A DNA stretch of 64,000 nt, from the NCBI GenBank assembly GCA_022846075.1, contig AP025582.1:2790001-2854000 (forward strand), in the 5' to 3' direction. The DNA comes from Oscillospiraceae bacterium. GTDB taxonomy: Bacteria > Bacillota > Clostridia > Oscillospirales > Oscillospiraceae. This document shows, piece after piece, positions 56,900-64,000 of this stretch (within the stretch, counting starts at the first letter, position 1; the number at the start of each line of letters is the position of its first letter). A model generated the notes under the pieces. The model saw nothing but the letters and a program-made list of their open reading frames with translations. It did no database searches and was not told the DNA's origin. Made by a program: the position numbers and the translations under genes.

Positions 56900-58279
56900 A
56901 TGTCCGCCCGCCGAAATACCCTTACCGCTGTCCTCTTTCTCGCCGGTCTCTTCACGGCAGTGTTCTTTCTCTGCCTGGGGATCCTCCCCCAGGCCCGCGG
57001 CTTCCTGGAAGCCGCGAAGCCGGGGCGCCTGAGCGCCCCGGAGTTCTCTAAAACGGAGCTGGCCCTGCCGGCTGCCCCGGCTCTGGCCCGCCCCCTGACC
57101 GTCCGGCCGGTGAAGAACCATCTGCCCACCCCCCTGCCCGATGTGGGGGAGGCGGTGGACCGATTCATCGACGGGGCGGAGCCCGCCATCAACGACCTGC
57201 TGGACCGGGAGCACGGGTTCATCCAGCTCTACGGCGGGGCCCAGCGGCTCATGCTCCGGCGGGTGGTGGAGGACCCGGAGCCCAAATATACCGTGGTCAA
57301 GCTCACCGATCAGGTCCTCACCTTCGCCAACCTGGAGGCCCAGCAGGAGGACATGACCCGGCGCGCCGACGAAATGGCCGCCTTCGCCCGCCGGGCGGCC
57401 CGGGAATACCGCACGCCCCTCCTCTATATCCAGGCCCCCTCCAAGCTGGATATGGCCCCCCTTCCCGAGGGCATCCCGGACTACTCCGACGCAGAGGCCG
57501 ACCAATTCCTGGCCGGCCTGGAGGCGGCGGGGGTGGACACCCTGGACCTGCGCCCCGTTTTCCGCTCCGCCGCGGAGAAGGACCCGGAGGCCCTGGGCCA
57601 GCTCTTCTTTCATACCGACCACCACTGGACCCCGGAGGGGGCCTTCCTGGGCTATCAGGCCATCTGTGAGGCCCTCCGCTCGGACTACGGCTTCCAGATC
57701 GACGACGCCCTCACCGATCCCGCCAGCTTTGAGCGGTTCACCTTCGCCGGTCAATTCCTGGGCAGCCAGGGCAAGCGGGTGGGCACCCTCTACGCCGGGA
57801 CCGACGACGTGGAGATCTGGTCCCCCAAATTCGACACCGACTTCACCTACACCGTCCCCCTGAGCGGGATCGAGCGAAAGGGCCCCTTCGCCGTGAGCCT
57901 CCTCTTCCCCGAACGGCTGGCCGAGACCGGGCTCTACGATACCAACCCCTATACCATCTACGCCGGGGACGACTATCTCCTCTCCCGGGCGCTGAACCAC
58001 ACCGATCCCGACGCCCCCCGGGTCCTGATCCTCCGGGACTCCTTCGGCTGTGCCCTCACCCCCTTCCTGGCCCTCACCACCGGGGAGCTGATGGCGGTGG
58101 ATCCCCGGAACTTCAACGGGGACCAGGACGACATGATGGACTATATCGACTGGCTGGAGCCCGACCTCATCATCGTGATGAACACCACCAGCTCCCTGCG
58201 GGTGAACGAGCTGTATCCCTATCTCCCATCCGCCCGGGCCGCCGCCCTGGAGGCCAAAGCCGAGGAGGACAAGTCATGA
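56900..58279 (+). CDS. DHHW-motif protein (AlgX/AlgJ-like)
   Basis: A 459-residue protein with one N-terminal membrane anchor (about 8-30) and an extracellular SGNH-like domain. The DHHW motif in FHTDHHWTPEGA (about 236-247) supplies the Asp/His of an esterase/acetyltransferase-type triad; RDSFGCALTPF (about 382-392) carries the candidate nucleophile Ser. AAAGGAGG precedes the ATG. It is the expected outer partner of MBOAT, transferring acetyl groups to a secreted or wall polymer. Its stop overlaps the MFS gene by four bases. Confidence 0.88.
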   Translation: MSARRNTLTAVLFLAGLFTAVFFLCLGILPQARGFLEAAKPGRLSAPEFSKTELALPAAPALARPLTVRPVKNHLPTPLPDVGEAVDRFIDGAEPAINDLLDREHGFIQLYGGAQRLMLRRVVEDPEPKYTVVKLTDQVLTFANLEAQQEDMTRRADEMAAFARRAAREYRTPLLYIQAPSKLDMAPLPEGIPDYSDAEADQFLAGLEAAGVDTLDLRPVFRSAAEKDPEALGQLFFHTDHHWTPEGAFLGYQAICEALRSDYGFQIDDALTDPASFERFTFAGQFLGSQGKRVGTLYAGTDDVEIWSPKFDTDFTYTVPLSGIERKGPFAVSLLFPERLAETGLYDTNPYTIYAGDDYLLSRALNHTDPDAPRVLILRDSFGCALTPFLALTTGELMAVDPRNFNGDQDDMMDYIDWLEPDLIIVMNTTSSLRVNELYPYLPSARAAALEAKAEEDKS

Positions 58280-59484
58280 CCGTGGACGCCAAACGGCTGG
58301 ACCTGCAGTACATCGCCCTCCAGGCGGGTTTCTGGGCCATGTCCGCCGCCATCTGCGCCTATCAGGCCAGTCTGCTGCAAACCCGGGGCTTCACCAACAG
58401 TCAGATCGGCGTTCTCATTGCCGTGCGGTGCCTGGCGGGCATCTTCTTCCAGCCCCTCCTGGGGGGCTGGGCCGACCGCCACCCCCAGGTGCCCCTGAAA
58501 CGGATCGTCAACCTCTCCCTGGCTTTCTCCCTGGCCGTGAGCCTCTTTTTCACCGCCCTGCCGGGGATGGGCTTTGCCCCCACGGCCCTGGTCTTTGTCA
58601 TCCTGGGGGGCTTCGAGATCTCCGCCTACCCCCTCATGGACGCCATGGCGGTGCAGTTTATCCGGGCTGGGGTCCCCATCCGGTACAGCCTGGGCCGGGG
58701 GGTGGGCTCCCTGGCCTACGCCGTGGCCTGTGTCTTTCTGGGCTTTCAGGCCGGACGCTTCGGGGTGGAATCCACCCTCCTCACCCACGCCGTTTTGATG
58801 GTGGTGGAGATGGCTCTGGTGGAAGTCTTCCCCGCCTGTCCCGTCCCCCCCGCCCCGGCGGGAGCGGGGGCAATCCATCCCCACTCCACCCGGGAAATCC
58901 TCACTTCCAATCCCCGGTTCTCCCTGATGCTCCTGGCCATCCTCCTGGGTCTCACCGGCGTGCTGCCCCTCTCGAACTTCCTCATCAACGTCCTCCAGGC
59001 CAGGGGGGGCGGGGAGGAGCAGCTGGGCCTGGCCCTCTTCCTCATGGCCTCCGCCGAGCTGCCCGGCTCCATCGTCTTTGCCAAGCTCCGGCGCCGGGGT
59101 GTGGGCAGCGACCGGTTGCTCCTTTTAAGCCTCGTGTTTAGCGCCCTCAAGGGCCTGGCCCTTCTGCTGGCCCCCTCGGTGGGCTTCATCCTTCTGGCCC
59201 AGCCCCTCCAAATGCTGGGCTACGGCATGTTCACCCCCGCCTCGGTCTACTTCGTCAGCGAGTCGGTGCCCGAAGCGGACCAGGTGAAAGGCCAGACCCT
59301 CATGATGGTGGCCTCCAACGGCCTGGGGGGCGTGCTGGGCAGCCTCCTGGCGGGCCGGACCCTGGACCTGGGCCAGGCCGCCGGGGCCGGGGCCTCCTGG
59401 ATGCTTCTGGCCTGCGTCCTGTGTGGGACGGCCGGCACCCTTCTGGCCCTGCTGGCCATCCGCGGGGGCAGAAAAGCACCTTGA
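58276..59484 (+). CDS. Major facilitator superfamily transporter
   Basis: A 402-residue carrier with 12 predicted helices, of the MFS_1-like (nucleoside:H+ symporter/sugar-like) group. The A-like loop after helix 2 reads GGWADRHPQVPLKR (about 61-74). The ATG at 58276 overlaps the DHHW stop. Its coupling to the O-acyl cluster suggests that it moves a related solute, but the cargo is unknown. A strong terminator follows. Confidence 0.85.
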   Translation: MTVDAKRLDLQYIALQAGFWAMSAAICAYQASLLQTRGFTNSQIGVLIAVRCLAGIFFQPLLGGWADRHPQVPLKRIVNLSLAFSLAVSLFFTALPGMGFAPTALVFVILGGFEISAYPLMDAMAVQFIRAGVPIRYSLGRGVGSLAYAVACVFLGFQAGRFGVESTLLTHAVLMVVEMALVEVFPACPVPPAPAGAGAIHPHSTREILTSNPRFSLMLLAILLGLTGVLPLSNFLINVLQARGGGEEQLGLALFLMASAELPGSIVFAKLRRRGVGSDRLLLLSLVFSALKGLALLLAPSVGFILLAQPLQMLGYGMFTPASVYFVSESVPEADQVKGQTLMMVASNGLGGVLGSLLAGRTLDLGQAAGAGASWMLLACVLCGTAGTLLALLAIRGGRKAP

Positions 59485-59512
59485 ATCCTTTTTCCGATTT
59501 GTCATACAATTT

Positions 59513-59550
59513 GCGGCAAAACCACTACTTTTGGTGGTTTTGCCGCTTTT
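59513..59550 (+). terminator. Terminator of the O-acyl/MFS operon
   Basis: GCGGCAAAACCAC pairs with GTGGTTTTGCCGC over an 8-base loop, followed by four T residues. Its tail overlaps the pyk -35 region. Confidence 0.85.
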
Positions 59551-59575
59551 CATTTTTGATCGGATATAGTATGAT
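59547..59575 (+). promoter_or_regulatory. pyk promoter
   Basis: TTTTCA (4 of 6) at 59547-59552 and TATGAT at 59570-59575, 17 bases apart. It directly follows, and slightly overlaps, the upstream terminator. Confidence 0.6.
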
Positions 59576-59639
59576 AGGCCCGTATGTTGTGAAAAATAAA
59601 ACAATCTGAACCAGAAATACCCGACGGAGGTAAAAGAGA

Positions 59640-61073
59640 ATGAATATGAGAAAAACAAAGATCATCTGCACTCTGGGCCCTGCCGTGGACAGTGACGACA
59701 TGCTGCGCAAGCTGATCCTCTCCGGCATGAACTGCGCCCGTTTCAACTTTTCCCATGGTACCCACGAAAGCCAGCTGGCCACCCTGACCCGCCTGAAGCG
59801 GGTGCGGGACGAGCTGGGCATCCCCGTGGCCGCCCTGATGGACACCAAGGGCCCCGAGATCCGCATCAAGACCTTTAAGGACGGCCCCATCTCTCTGGCC
59901 GAGGGGGACAGCTTCACCCTGACCACCCGGGAGGTGGAAGGGGACGGCAAGCAGGTCTCCGTCACCTACGCCAATCTCCATAATGAAGTGGACAAGGGCA
60001 CCCGCATCCTCATCGACGACGGCCTGGTGGAGTTGCTGGTGGACGACATCAAGGGCCAGGACATCCACTGCACCGTCCAAAGCGGCGGCGGGCTGTCCAA
60101 CAACAAGTCCATCAACATCCCCGACACCTCCATCCAGCTCCCCGCCCTCACCGACAAGGACCGGGAGGACCTGAAGTTCGCCGCCGAGAACGATTTCGAC
60201 ATCGTGGCCGCCTCCTTCATCCGCAAGGCCAGCGACATCATCGACATCCGGGAGGAGCTGGCCAAGTGGGGCGGCGAGGATATGCGCGTCATGGCCAAGA
60301 TCGAGAACCGGGAGGGCGTGGACAACTTCGACGAGATCCTGGAGGTAGCCGACGCCATCATGGTGGCCCGGGGCGACCTGGGCGTGGAGATCCCCGCCCA
60401 CGAGGTGCCCGTCATCCAGAAGGAGATGATCGGCAAGTGCATCGCCGCCGGCAAGGCCGTCATCACCGCCACCCAAATGCTGGACTCCATGATCCGCAAC
60501 CCCCGGCCCACCCGGGCCGAGGTCAGCGACGTGGCCAACGCCGTGTTCGACGGCACCTCCTGCGTCATGCTCTCCGGCGAGACCGCCTCCGGCAAGTACC
60601 CCATTGAGGCTCTGGAGACCATGGTGGACACCGTGGTGGCCGCCGAGGGGGCCACCAACTACTGGGGCCGGTTCCTCCGGAAGTACGACTTCCTGTCCGA
60701 CCTGCCCCACTCCATCAACCAGGCCATCAGCCACACCTGCTGCATGACCGCCATGGACCTGGACGCCACCGCCATCCTGGCCGCCACCACCTCCGGCCAC
60801 ACCGCCCGGGCCATTTCCCGCTTCAAGCCCGCCTGCCCCATCATCGCCCTGACCACCACCGAGAAGGTGCGCCGTCAGCTGGCCATCACCTGGGGCGTGC
60901 ACCCCTTCCTCTATGGCTCCGTGGACTCCACCGACCGGCTGTTCGCCCTGTGTGTGGAGAGCGCCAGGAAAGAGGGCGTCATCAAGGCGGGGGACACCGT
61001 GGTCATCACCGCCGGCGTGCCCATGAACGAGCGGGGAACCACCAACCTCATCAAGGCCCAGGTCGTGGGCTGA
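59640..61073 (+). CDS. pyk: Pyruvate kinase
   Basis: Final glycolytic step, PEP + ADP to pyruvate + ATP; 477 residues with the short form lacking the extra C-terminal PEP-utiliser-like domain found in Bacillus. Motifs: KIICTLGPA at the start, MNCARFNFSHGTHE, MDTKGPEIR (about 62-70), and the active-site signature MVMAKIEN...MVARGDLGVE at about 220-260. GGAGG upstream of the ATG at 59640. It is a single gene with its own promoter and terminator. Confidence 0.97.
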   Translation: MNMRKTKIICTLGPAVDSDDMLRKLILSGMNCARFNFSHGTHESQLATLTRLKRVRDELGIPVAALMDTKGPEIRIKTFKDGPISLAEGDSFTLTTREVEGDGKQVSVTYANLHNEVDKGTRILIDDGLVELLVDDIKGQDIHCTVQSGGGLSNNKSINIPDTSIQLPALTDKDREDLKFAAENDFDIVAASFIRKASDIIDIREELAKWGGEDMRVMAKIENREGVDNFDEILEVADAIMVARGDLGVEIPAHEVPVIQKEMIGKCIAAGKAVITATQMLDSMIRNPRPTRAEVSDVANAVFDGTSCVMLSGETASGKYPIEALETMVDTVVAAEGATNYWGRFLRKYDFLSDLPHSINQAISHTCCMTAMDLDATAILAATTSGHTARAISRFKPACPIIALTTTEKVRRQLAITWGVHPFLYGSVDSTDRLFALCVESARKEGVIKAGDTVVITAGVPMNERGTTNLIKAQVVG

Positions 61074-61087
61074 GCCTTTCTTCGATC

Positions 61088-61126
61088 AAAACAGCGCCGT
61101 GGAAATCGTTCCACGGCGCTGTTTTT
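61088..61126 (+). terminator. pyk terminator
   Basis: AAAACAGCGCCGTGGAA pairs with TTCCACGGCGCTGTTTT over ATCG. Confidence 0.9.
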
Positions 61127-61153
61127 CTGCGGGAACAAACGGGATCAACAGAT

Positions 61154-61187
61154 AAAAAAACCCCGGCGGAGCGATCCGCCGGGGGCT
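61154..61187 (-). terminator. Terminator of the yabP-yabR operon
   Basis: CCCCGGCGGA/TCCGCCGGGG stem with a GCGA loop; on the minus strand it is followed by seven T residues. Confidence 0.85.
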
Positions 61188-61196
61188 TTTATGATC

Positions 61197-61640
61197 TTAT
61201 TTCCGTCCGCCTCTGCGGCTGCCCTTGCGCTCGCTCATCTTCATCTCGGACAGCTTGCTGTCCGAGGCGGTCATGAACTGCTTGAGCTTATCCTCAAAGG
61301 TGGCGGGCTCGGCCGGCTTGCGCTGGCCGGTAAAGCCCATGGGCCGACCGCCGCCGGGACGGCCGCCACCCTGGCGGGGGGGACCGCCCGCCGGACGCGG
61401 GGGAGGATCCTGTGCCTTTTTGATGGAGAGGTTGATGCGGCCACTGTCGTCGATGCCGATGACCTTGACCTTGACCTCCTGCCCTTCCTGTAAGTAGTCC
61501 TTCACATCGTTCACGTAGGTGTACGCGATCTCAGAGATATGGACCAGACCGGACTTTCCCTCGGGCAGAGAGACGAACGCGCCGAACTTTGTGATGCCAG
61601 TGACCTTGCCCTCTACAACAGAACCTACACCAAACTCCAT
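61197..61640 (-). CDS. yabR: S1 RNA-binding domain protein (YabR/GSP13-like)
   Basis: A 147-residue cytosolic RNA-binding protein. One S1 domain occupies about 1-75 (VGSVVEGKVTGITKFGAFVS, VHISEIA, VKVKVIGIDDSGRINLSIK), followed by a Gly/Pro/Arg-rich linker (80-108) and a short helix and basic end. In Bacillus yabR follows divIC, as here, 69 bases behind it. General stress/ribosome-associated role by analogy. Confidence 0.92.
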   Translation of the reverse strand: MEFGVGSVVEGKVTGITKFGAFVSLPEGKSGLVHISEIAYTYVNDVKDYLQEGQEVKVKVIGIDDSGRINLSIKKAQDPPPRPAGGPPRQGGGRPGGGRPMGFTGQRKPAEPATFEDKLKQFMTASDSKLSEMKMSERKGSRRGGRK

Positions 61641-61709
61641 ACTGACAGATATATCCTCCTTTAAATTTTGGGACAGCGCTCAGGGCTTCTCGACGAACCG
61701 GGCAAACCC

Positions 61710-61985
61710 TCAATCGGTGAAAATGATGACCTTTTCGCCCGGCGCCGCCAGCCCCAGCTTATCCCGGGCGATGTCTGCCTGCCGCGCGGGATCGTCGCTG
61801 TTGTCCGCGGCGTCCTTCAGATCGGCGTTGACCTGGGTCTGCTCCGCCACCTGGGCCTCCAGCCGCGCCTTCTCGCTCTGGGCCGCCGTGATCTGCACCC
61901 GCATCCTCAGAAGGCACACCGACGCCGCGATGAGCAGGGCCAGCACGACGATCTTTGTGAGGAATCCCGCCTTTTTGACTTTCAT
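61710..61985 (-). CDS. divIC: Septum formation initiator (DivIC/FtsB-like)
   Basis: A 91-residue cell-division protein: short basic cytosolic end (MKVKKAGFL), one membrane helix at about 10-27 (TKIVVLALLIAASVCLLR), then a coiled coil (AQSEKARLEAQVAEQTQVNA) outside. It helps to assemble the divisome with FtsL and DivIB. The ATG at 61985 lies behind GGGAGGCGCAGG. Its whole N-terminal three quarters overlap the extended yabQ frame. Confidence 0.88.
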   Translation of the reverse strand: MKVKKAGFLTKIVVLALLIAASVCLLRMRVQITAAQSEKARLEAQVAEQTQVNADLKDAADNSDDPARQADIARDKLGLAAPGEKVIIFTD

Positions 61986-62478
61986 GACCGCCTGCGCCTC
62001 CCTTGCCGGGGCCTCTCTGCCGGGCCATCCGGTCCATTTCACCTATGGTAGCCCTTATTTTATACCATTTCCAGCGATAATGGAAGGCCTTTTTCGCTTT
62101 TGACCAAAATTTTTTGCCCAAATCTCCCGCTAATTTCAAGGGAAGAAGGCACATTTTCCCCAAAAAGGACAAAAGATCCGCAAGGCGATAACCCAGGCGG
62201 AGAAAAAACCGGCTGAGGAGGAGGAAGTAGCCCGCCGCCCCGGCCAGGACTCCCATCACCAGGTAGATCCGCACCTCCCCATCCCCCGCCGCCACGGCGT
62301 AGACGAAGAGGGCGGCGGTCACCGTCAGCCAGAACACCAGGTCCAGGACGGCCCCCAGCGCCTTCCAGGGAAGGCGGACCCGGAGGACCCGGAACAGGTC
62401 GTACAGCAGCCCCACCCCCGCCCCCAGGGCCAGGGCCCCCAGAAAGGTTAGGGCCTGGCCGGTGACAGAGACCTCCAT
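61759..62478 (-). CDS. yabQ: Spore cortex protein YabQ, with abnormal 3' extension
   Basis: Membrane protein needed for spore cortex formation in Bacillus. The N-terminal 160 residues are normal YabQ: helices at about 8-28, 38-62 and 68-90, then SRFFLRLGYRLADLLSFLGK and KKAFHYRWKWYK. After that the frame runs on 75 codons into divIC with a low-complexity tail (GGPGGGADPGQRRS). The frame in which yabQ would stop at TGA 61984-61982, overlapping the divIC ATG, is one base off. So either a one-base indel has lost the proper end, or the overlap is real. The 239-residue length is longer than usual. Confidence 0.8.
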   Translation of the reverse strand: MEVSVTGQALTFLGALALGAGVGLLYDLFRVLRVRLPWKALGAVLDLVFWLTVTAALFVYAVAAGDGEVRIYLVMGVLAGAAGYFLLLSRFFLRLGYRLADLLSFLGKMCLLPLKLAGDLGKKFWSKAKKAFHYRWKWYKIRATIGEMDRMARQRGPGKGGAGGHESQKGGIPHKDRRAGPAHRGVGVPSEDAGADHGGPEREGAAGGPGGGADPGQRRSEGRRGQQRRSRAAGRHRPG

Positions 62479-62479
62479 G

Positions 62480-62761
62480 TCAGCGCAGCAGCCGGGAGAA
62501 GAAGCCGCCCTTTTCCCGGCGGTCGTCCTCATAGGTCAGGGATTCCACGCTCCCCTCCACCTTCAGGTCTCCCCCGTCCAGGCTCAGTTTTTCGATGTGC
62601 AGCTCCTCCCCCCGGACCACCAGGGTGCCCTGGGCGGTGTTCATGACGATGGTGTTCTCGTCAAAGCTCTCCACATCTTCCACTCCGGACACCGTCAGGC
62701 GCCCCCGGTCTTCCAGGATCAAATGGTGGGCCGCCTCCGGCCGCAGCTCCTCATAGGGCAT
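62480..62761 (-). CDS. yabP: Sporulation protein YabP
   Basis: A 93-residue protein of the YabP/YqfC family, needed for spore cortex assembly in Bacillus and made under sigma-E. Typical run: LILEDRGRLTVSGVEDVESF (15-34), then ENTIVMNTAQGTLVVRGEEL and LSLDGGDLKVEGSVESLTYE. It lies one base upstream of yabQ, so they are coupled. No sigma-E promoter was identified with confidence. It is the first gene of the yabP-yabQ-divIC-yabR unit, separated from rqcP (yabO) by 26 kb. Confidence 0.92.
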   Translation of the reverse strand: MPYEELRPEAAHHLILEDRGRLTVSGVEDVESFDENTIVMNTAQGTLVVRGEELHIEKLSLDGGDLKVEGSVESLTYEDDRREKGGFFSRLLR

Positions 62762-62816
62762 GGTACCCCCGCCTTTCCACGATCAGATACCACACTATAT
62801 GGGACAGGGCGTTGGG

Positions 62817-63356
62817 TTATGCCCGTTTCACCGCCCGGCAGAGGGCGGGGGCCACCGCCGCCGCCGCGACGATCTTCAGCCCGTCGCCGGGGAGGTAGAC
62901 CAGCATCCCCGTCCGCACCACCGTCCACACCGGCACCCCCTTGCCCAGATAGACGTTGAGGATGAGCCCCATATAGGGCAGCCCCACCAGGTAGAGGACC
63001 GCCAGCCCCGCCAGGCAGGCGGGCACCACCCGGCGCCTCTCCCCCCGCTCCCCCGCCAGCGCGCCGATGACGGCGGCGGCGGGGATCAGCCCCAGGAGAA
63101 AGCCGAAGCTGGGCTGGAGCAGGTAGCCCACCCCGCCCCCCTGGGTGAAGATGGGCAGGCCCACCAGCCCCAGGGCCACATAGACCCCCTGGGAGACCGC
63201 CCCCCACTTGGCTCCCAGGGTCACCCCCGCCAGGGCGGTAAATAGAAACTGAAGGGTGAGGGACAAGGCCCCCAGGGGGATACGGAGAAAGGCCCCCACC
63301 GCCGTCAGGGCGGCAAACAGGGCCGCCAGGGCCAAGGAGCGGGTCTGATTCCTCAT
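62817..63356 (-). CDS. bioY: Biotin transporter BioY (ECF S component)
   Basis: A 179-residue membrane protein with six helices that binds biotin, alone or with an ECF energising module. Family markers: FLRIPLGALSLTLQFLFTALAG (about 23-44) and GLVGLPIFTQGGGVGYLLQPSFGFLLG (about 63-89). The ribosome site AAGAGG lies inside the adjacent BirA operator. It is divergent from birA. No biotin synthesis genes are seen in the window, in line with uptake dependence. Confidence 0.95.
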   Translation of the reverse strand: MRNQTRSLALAALFAALTAVGAFLRIPLGALSLTLQFLFTALAGVTLGAKWGAVSQGVYVALGLVGLPIFTQGGGVGYLLQPSFGFLLGLIPAAAVIGALAGERGERRRVVPACLAGLAVLYLVGLPYMGLILNVYLGKGVPVWTVVRTGMLVYLPGDGLKIVAAAAVAPALCRAVKRA

Positions 63357-63357
63357 A

Positions 63358-63388
63358 TTGTAAACCTCTTTTTTATTTTAGTTTACAA
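63358..63388. promoter_or_regulatory. BirA operator 1 (bioY side)
   Basis: TTGTAAAC, 15 bases, GTTTACAA: a perfect inverted repeat matching the Firmicutes BirA box. It starts two bases from the bioY start codon and includes its ribosome site, so BirA binding would block bioY. Confidence 0.95.
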
Positions 63389-63390
63389 GC

Positions 63391-63419
63391 AGGATAGCAT
63401 ATTCCAGCGCCATTGTAAA
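63391..63419 (-). promoter_or_regulatory. bioY promoter
   Basis: On the minus strand TTTACA (63419-63414) and TATCCT (63396-63391), 17 bases apart. The -35 lies inside operator 2 and the start falls at the edge of operator 1. Confidence 0.55.
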
Positions 63420-63443
63420 CTGTTTTTTGCTTTCTGTTGACAA
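63413..63443. promoter_or_regulatory. BirA operator 2 (birA side)
   Basis: TTGTAAAC, 15 bases, GTTGACAA: one mismatch from a perfect repeat. The right half contains the birA -35, so BirA would repress its own gene. Confidence 0.9.
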
Positions 63444-63466
63444 GTTTACCCCTTTGGCGGTAGACT
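63437..63466 (+). promoter_or_regulatory. birA promoter
   Basis: TTGACA at 63437-63442 and TAGACT at 63461-63466, 18 bases apart, overlapping operator 2. Confidence 0.65.
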
Positions 63467-63493
63467 GGACCTACGAAAAAGGAGGTCCTGACC

Positions 63494-64000
63494 ATGCTGA
63501 AAGACGAGACCCTGGGCCTGCTGCGGCAGGCCCAGGCCCCCCTGTCCGGGGAGGCCATAAGCCGCGCCCTGGGAGTGAGCCGGGCGGCGGTGTGGAAGGC
63601 GGTCACCGCCCTGCGCTCCGAGGGCTACACCATCGACGCCCTCCCCGGCAGGGGCTACCGCCTCTCCGCCTCCCCCGACCTCCTCTCCCCCGGAGAGCTG
63701 GTCCGCCCCGGACGGCGGGTGGGCGGGCAGGTGGTCTATCTGGACCGGGTGGACTCCACCAACGACGAGTGCCGGCGCCGGGCGGCCACCGGGGCCCCCG
63801 ACGGGCTGGTGGTCATCGCCGGGGAGCAGACCGGGGGCAAGGGCCGCCGGGGGCGAAGCTTTCAGTCCTTGCCCGGAAAGGGGCTCTACCTCTCCCTCCT
63901 CCTCCGGCCCGACGTGCCCTTGGAGGAGGTGAGCCAGCTCACCGCCTGGACGGCGGTGGCGGTCTGCCGGGCCGTGGAGGGGCTCACCGGCCTCTCCTGC
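63494..64000 (+). CDS. birA: Bifunctional biotin ligase/biotin operon repressor (partial)
   Basis: First 169 codons of BirA; the gene runs off the right edge. Residues 1-60 form the winged HTH (PLSGEAISRALGVSRAAVWK, then SEGYTIDALPGRGYRLS), and the ligase domain begins with YLDRVDSTNDECRR and the biotin/ATP loop GEQTGGKGRRGRSF (about 115-128). GGAGG precedes the ATG at 63494. It attaches biotin to carboxylases and, with biotinyl-AMP bound, represses both divergent genes through the two boxes at 63358-63443. Confidence 0.95.
   Translation, partial: MLKDETLGLLRQAQAPLSGEAISRALGVSRAAVWKAVTALRSEGYTIDALPGRGYRLSASPDLLSPGELVRPGRRVGGQVVYLDRVDSTNDECRRRAATGAPDGLVVIAGEQTGGKGRRGRSFQSLPGKGLYLSLLLRPDVPLEEVSQLTAWTAVAVCRAVEGLTGLSC

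Overview
This 64 kb window looks like a chromosome segment of a GC-rich, strictly anaerobic, spore-forming Clostridia member, most like the Oscillospiraceae (Flavonifractor/Pseudoflavonifractor/Lawsonibacter type). The lineage is inferred from gene content and codon use; no rRNA gene is present to prove it. The evidence is: an oxygen-sensitive class III ribonucleotide reductase with its activase (NrdD/NrdG); sporulation genes (dipicolinate synthase A/B, a SpoVB-like flippase, YabP, YabQ); very GC-rich third codon positions; strong TTGACA/TATAAT promoters; AGGAGG ribosome sites; and Firmicutes-style control sites (CIRCE, BirA boxes, NrdR boxes, L13 leader). No tRNA, rRNA, CRISPR array, prophage or intact transposase gene was seen.

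Layout. 0-9 kb: asnA, a hydrolase/epimerase pair, dipicolinate synthase, a DUF4317 gene, an ECF sigma/DUF4179 pair and a Xaa-Pro peptidase. 9-15 kb: a small RHH/unknown pair, NrdR-controlled nrdD-nrdG with a duplicated recoded nrdD tail between them, a PfpI/WYL-regulator divergent pair and a TIGR04255 protein. 16-25 kb: DEAD-box helicase behind a leader terminator, MarR-MATE, nicotinate phosphoribosyltransferase, a copper-amine-oxidase-like wall protein, a TtcA-like PP-loop enzyme and rplM-rpsI. 25-33 kb: a methionine-related block (metNIQ, an M20 hydrolase, purine nucleoside phosphorylase, MTA/SAH deaminase). 33-36 kb: SpoVB-like, mazG, HU, rqcP. 36-52 kb: NimA-like protein, CIRCE-controlled htpG, a lipoprotein, ymdB, an SbcD/SbcC-like pair, two signal peptidases, pgi, DUF711+ACT, YfbR-like, mtaB. 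53-59.5 kb: an O-acyl transfer cluster (acyltransferase 3, MBOAT, DHHW) with a glyoxalase-fold protein and an MFS carrier. 59.6-64 kb: pyk, then yabP-yabQ-divIC-yabR on the minus strand, and divergent bioY/birA.

The most striking signal is in front of metN. A 32-codon leader ORF carries 10 ATG codons within 16 consecutive codons, sits behind a good promoter and ribosome site, and is followed by a perfect 14-bp intrinsic terminator just before metN. This has the architecture of a trp-type ribosome-mediated attenuator, but sensing methionine or charged initiator/elongator tRNA-Met. No S-box or T-box was recognised there. Other unusual points are: the last 17 codons of nrdD occur twice with seven silent differences; a 6-codon ORF abuts a leader terminator in front of the DEAD-box helicase; the Bacillus-type yabM-yabR cluster is split into two halves 26 kb apart in opposite orientation; a long yabQ/divIC overlap suggests a frameshift; and several mosaic intergenic repeat families fill nearly all of the larger gene-free gaps.
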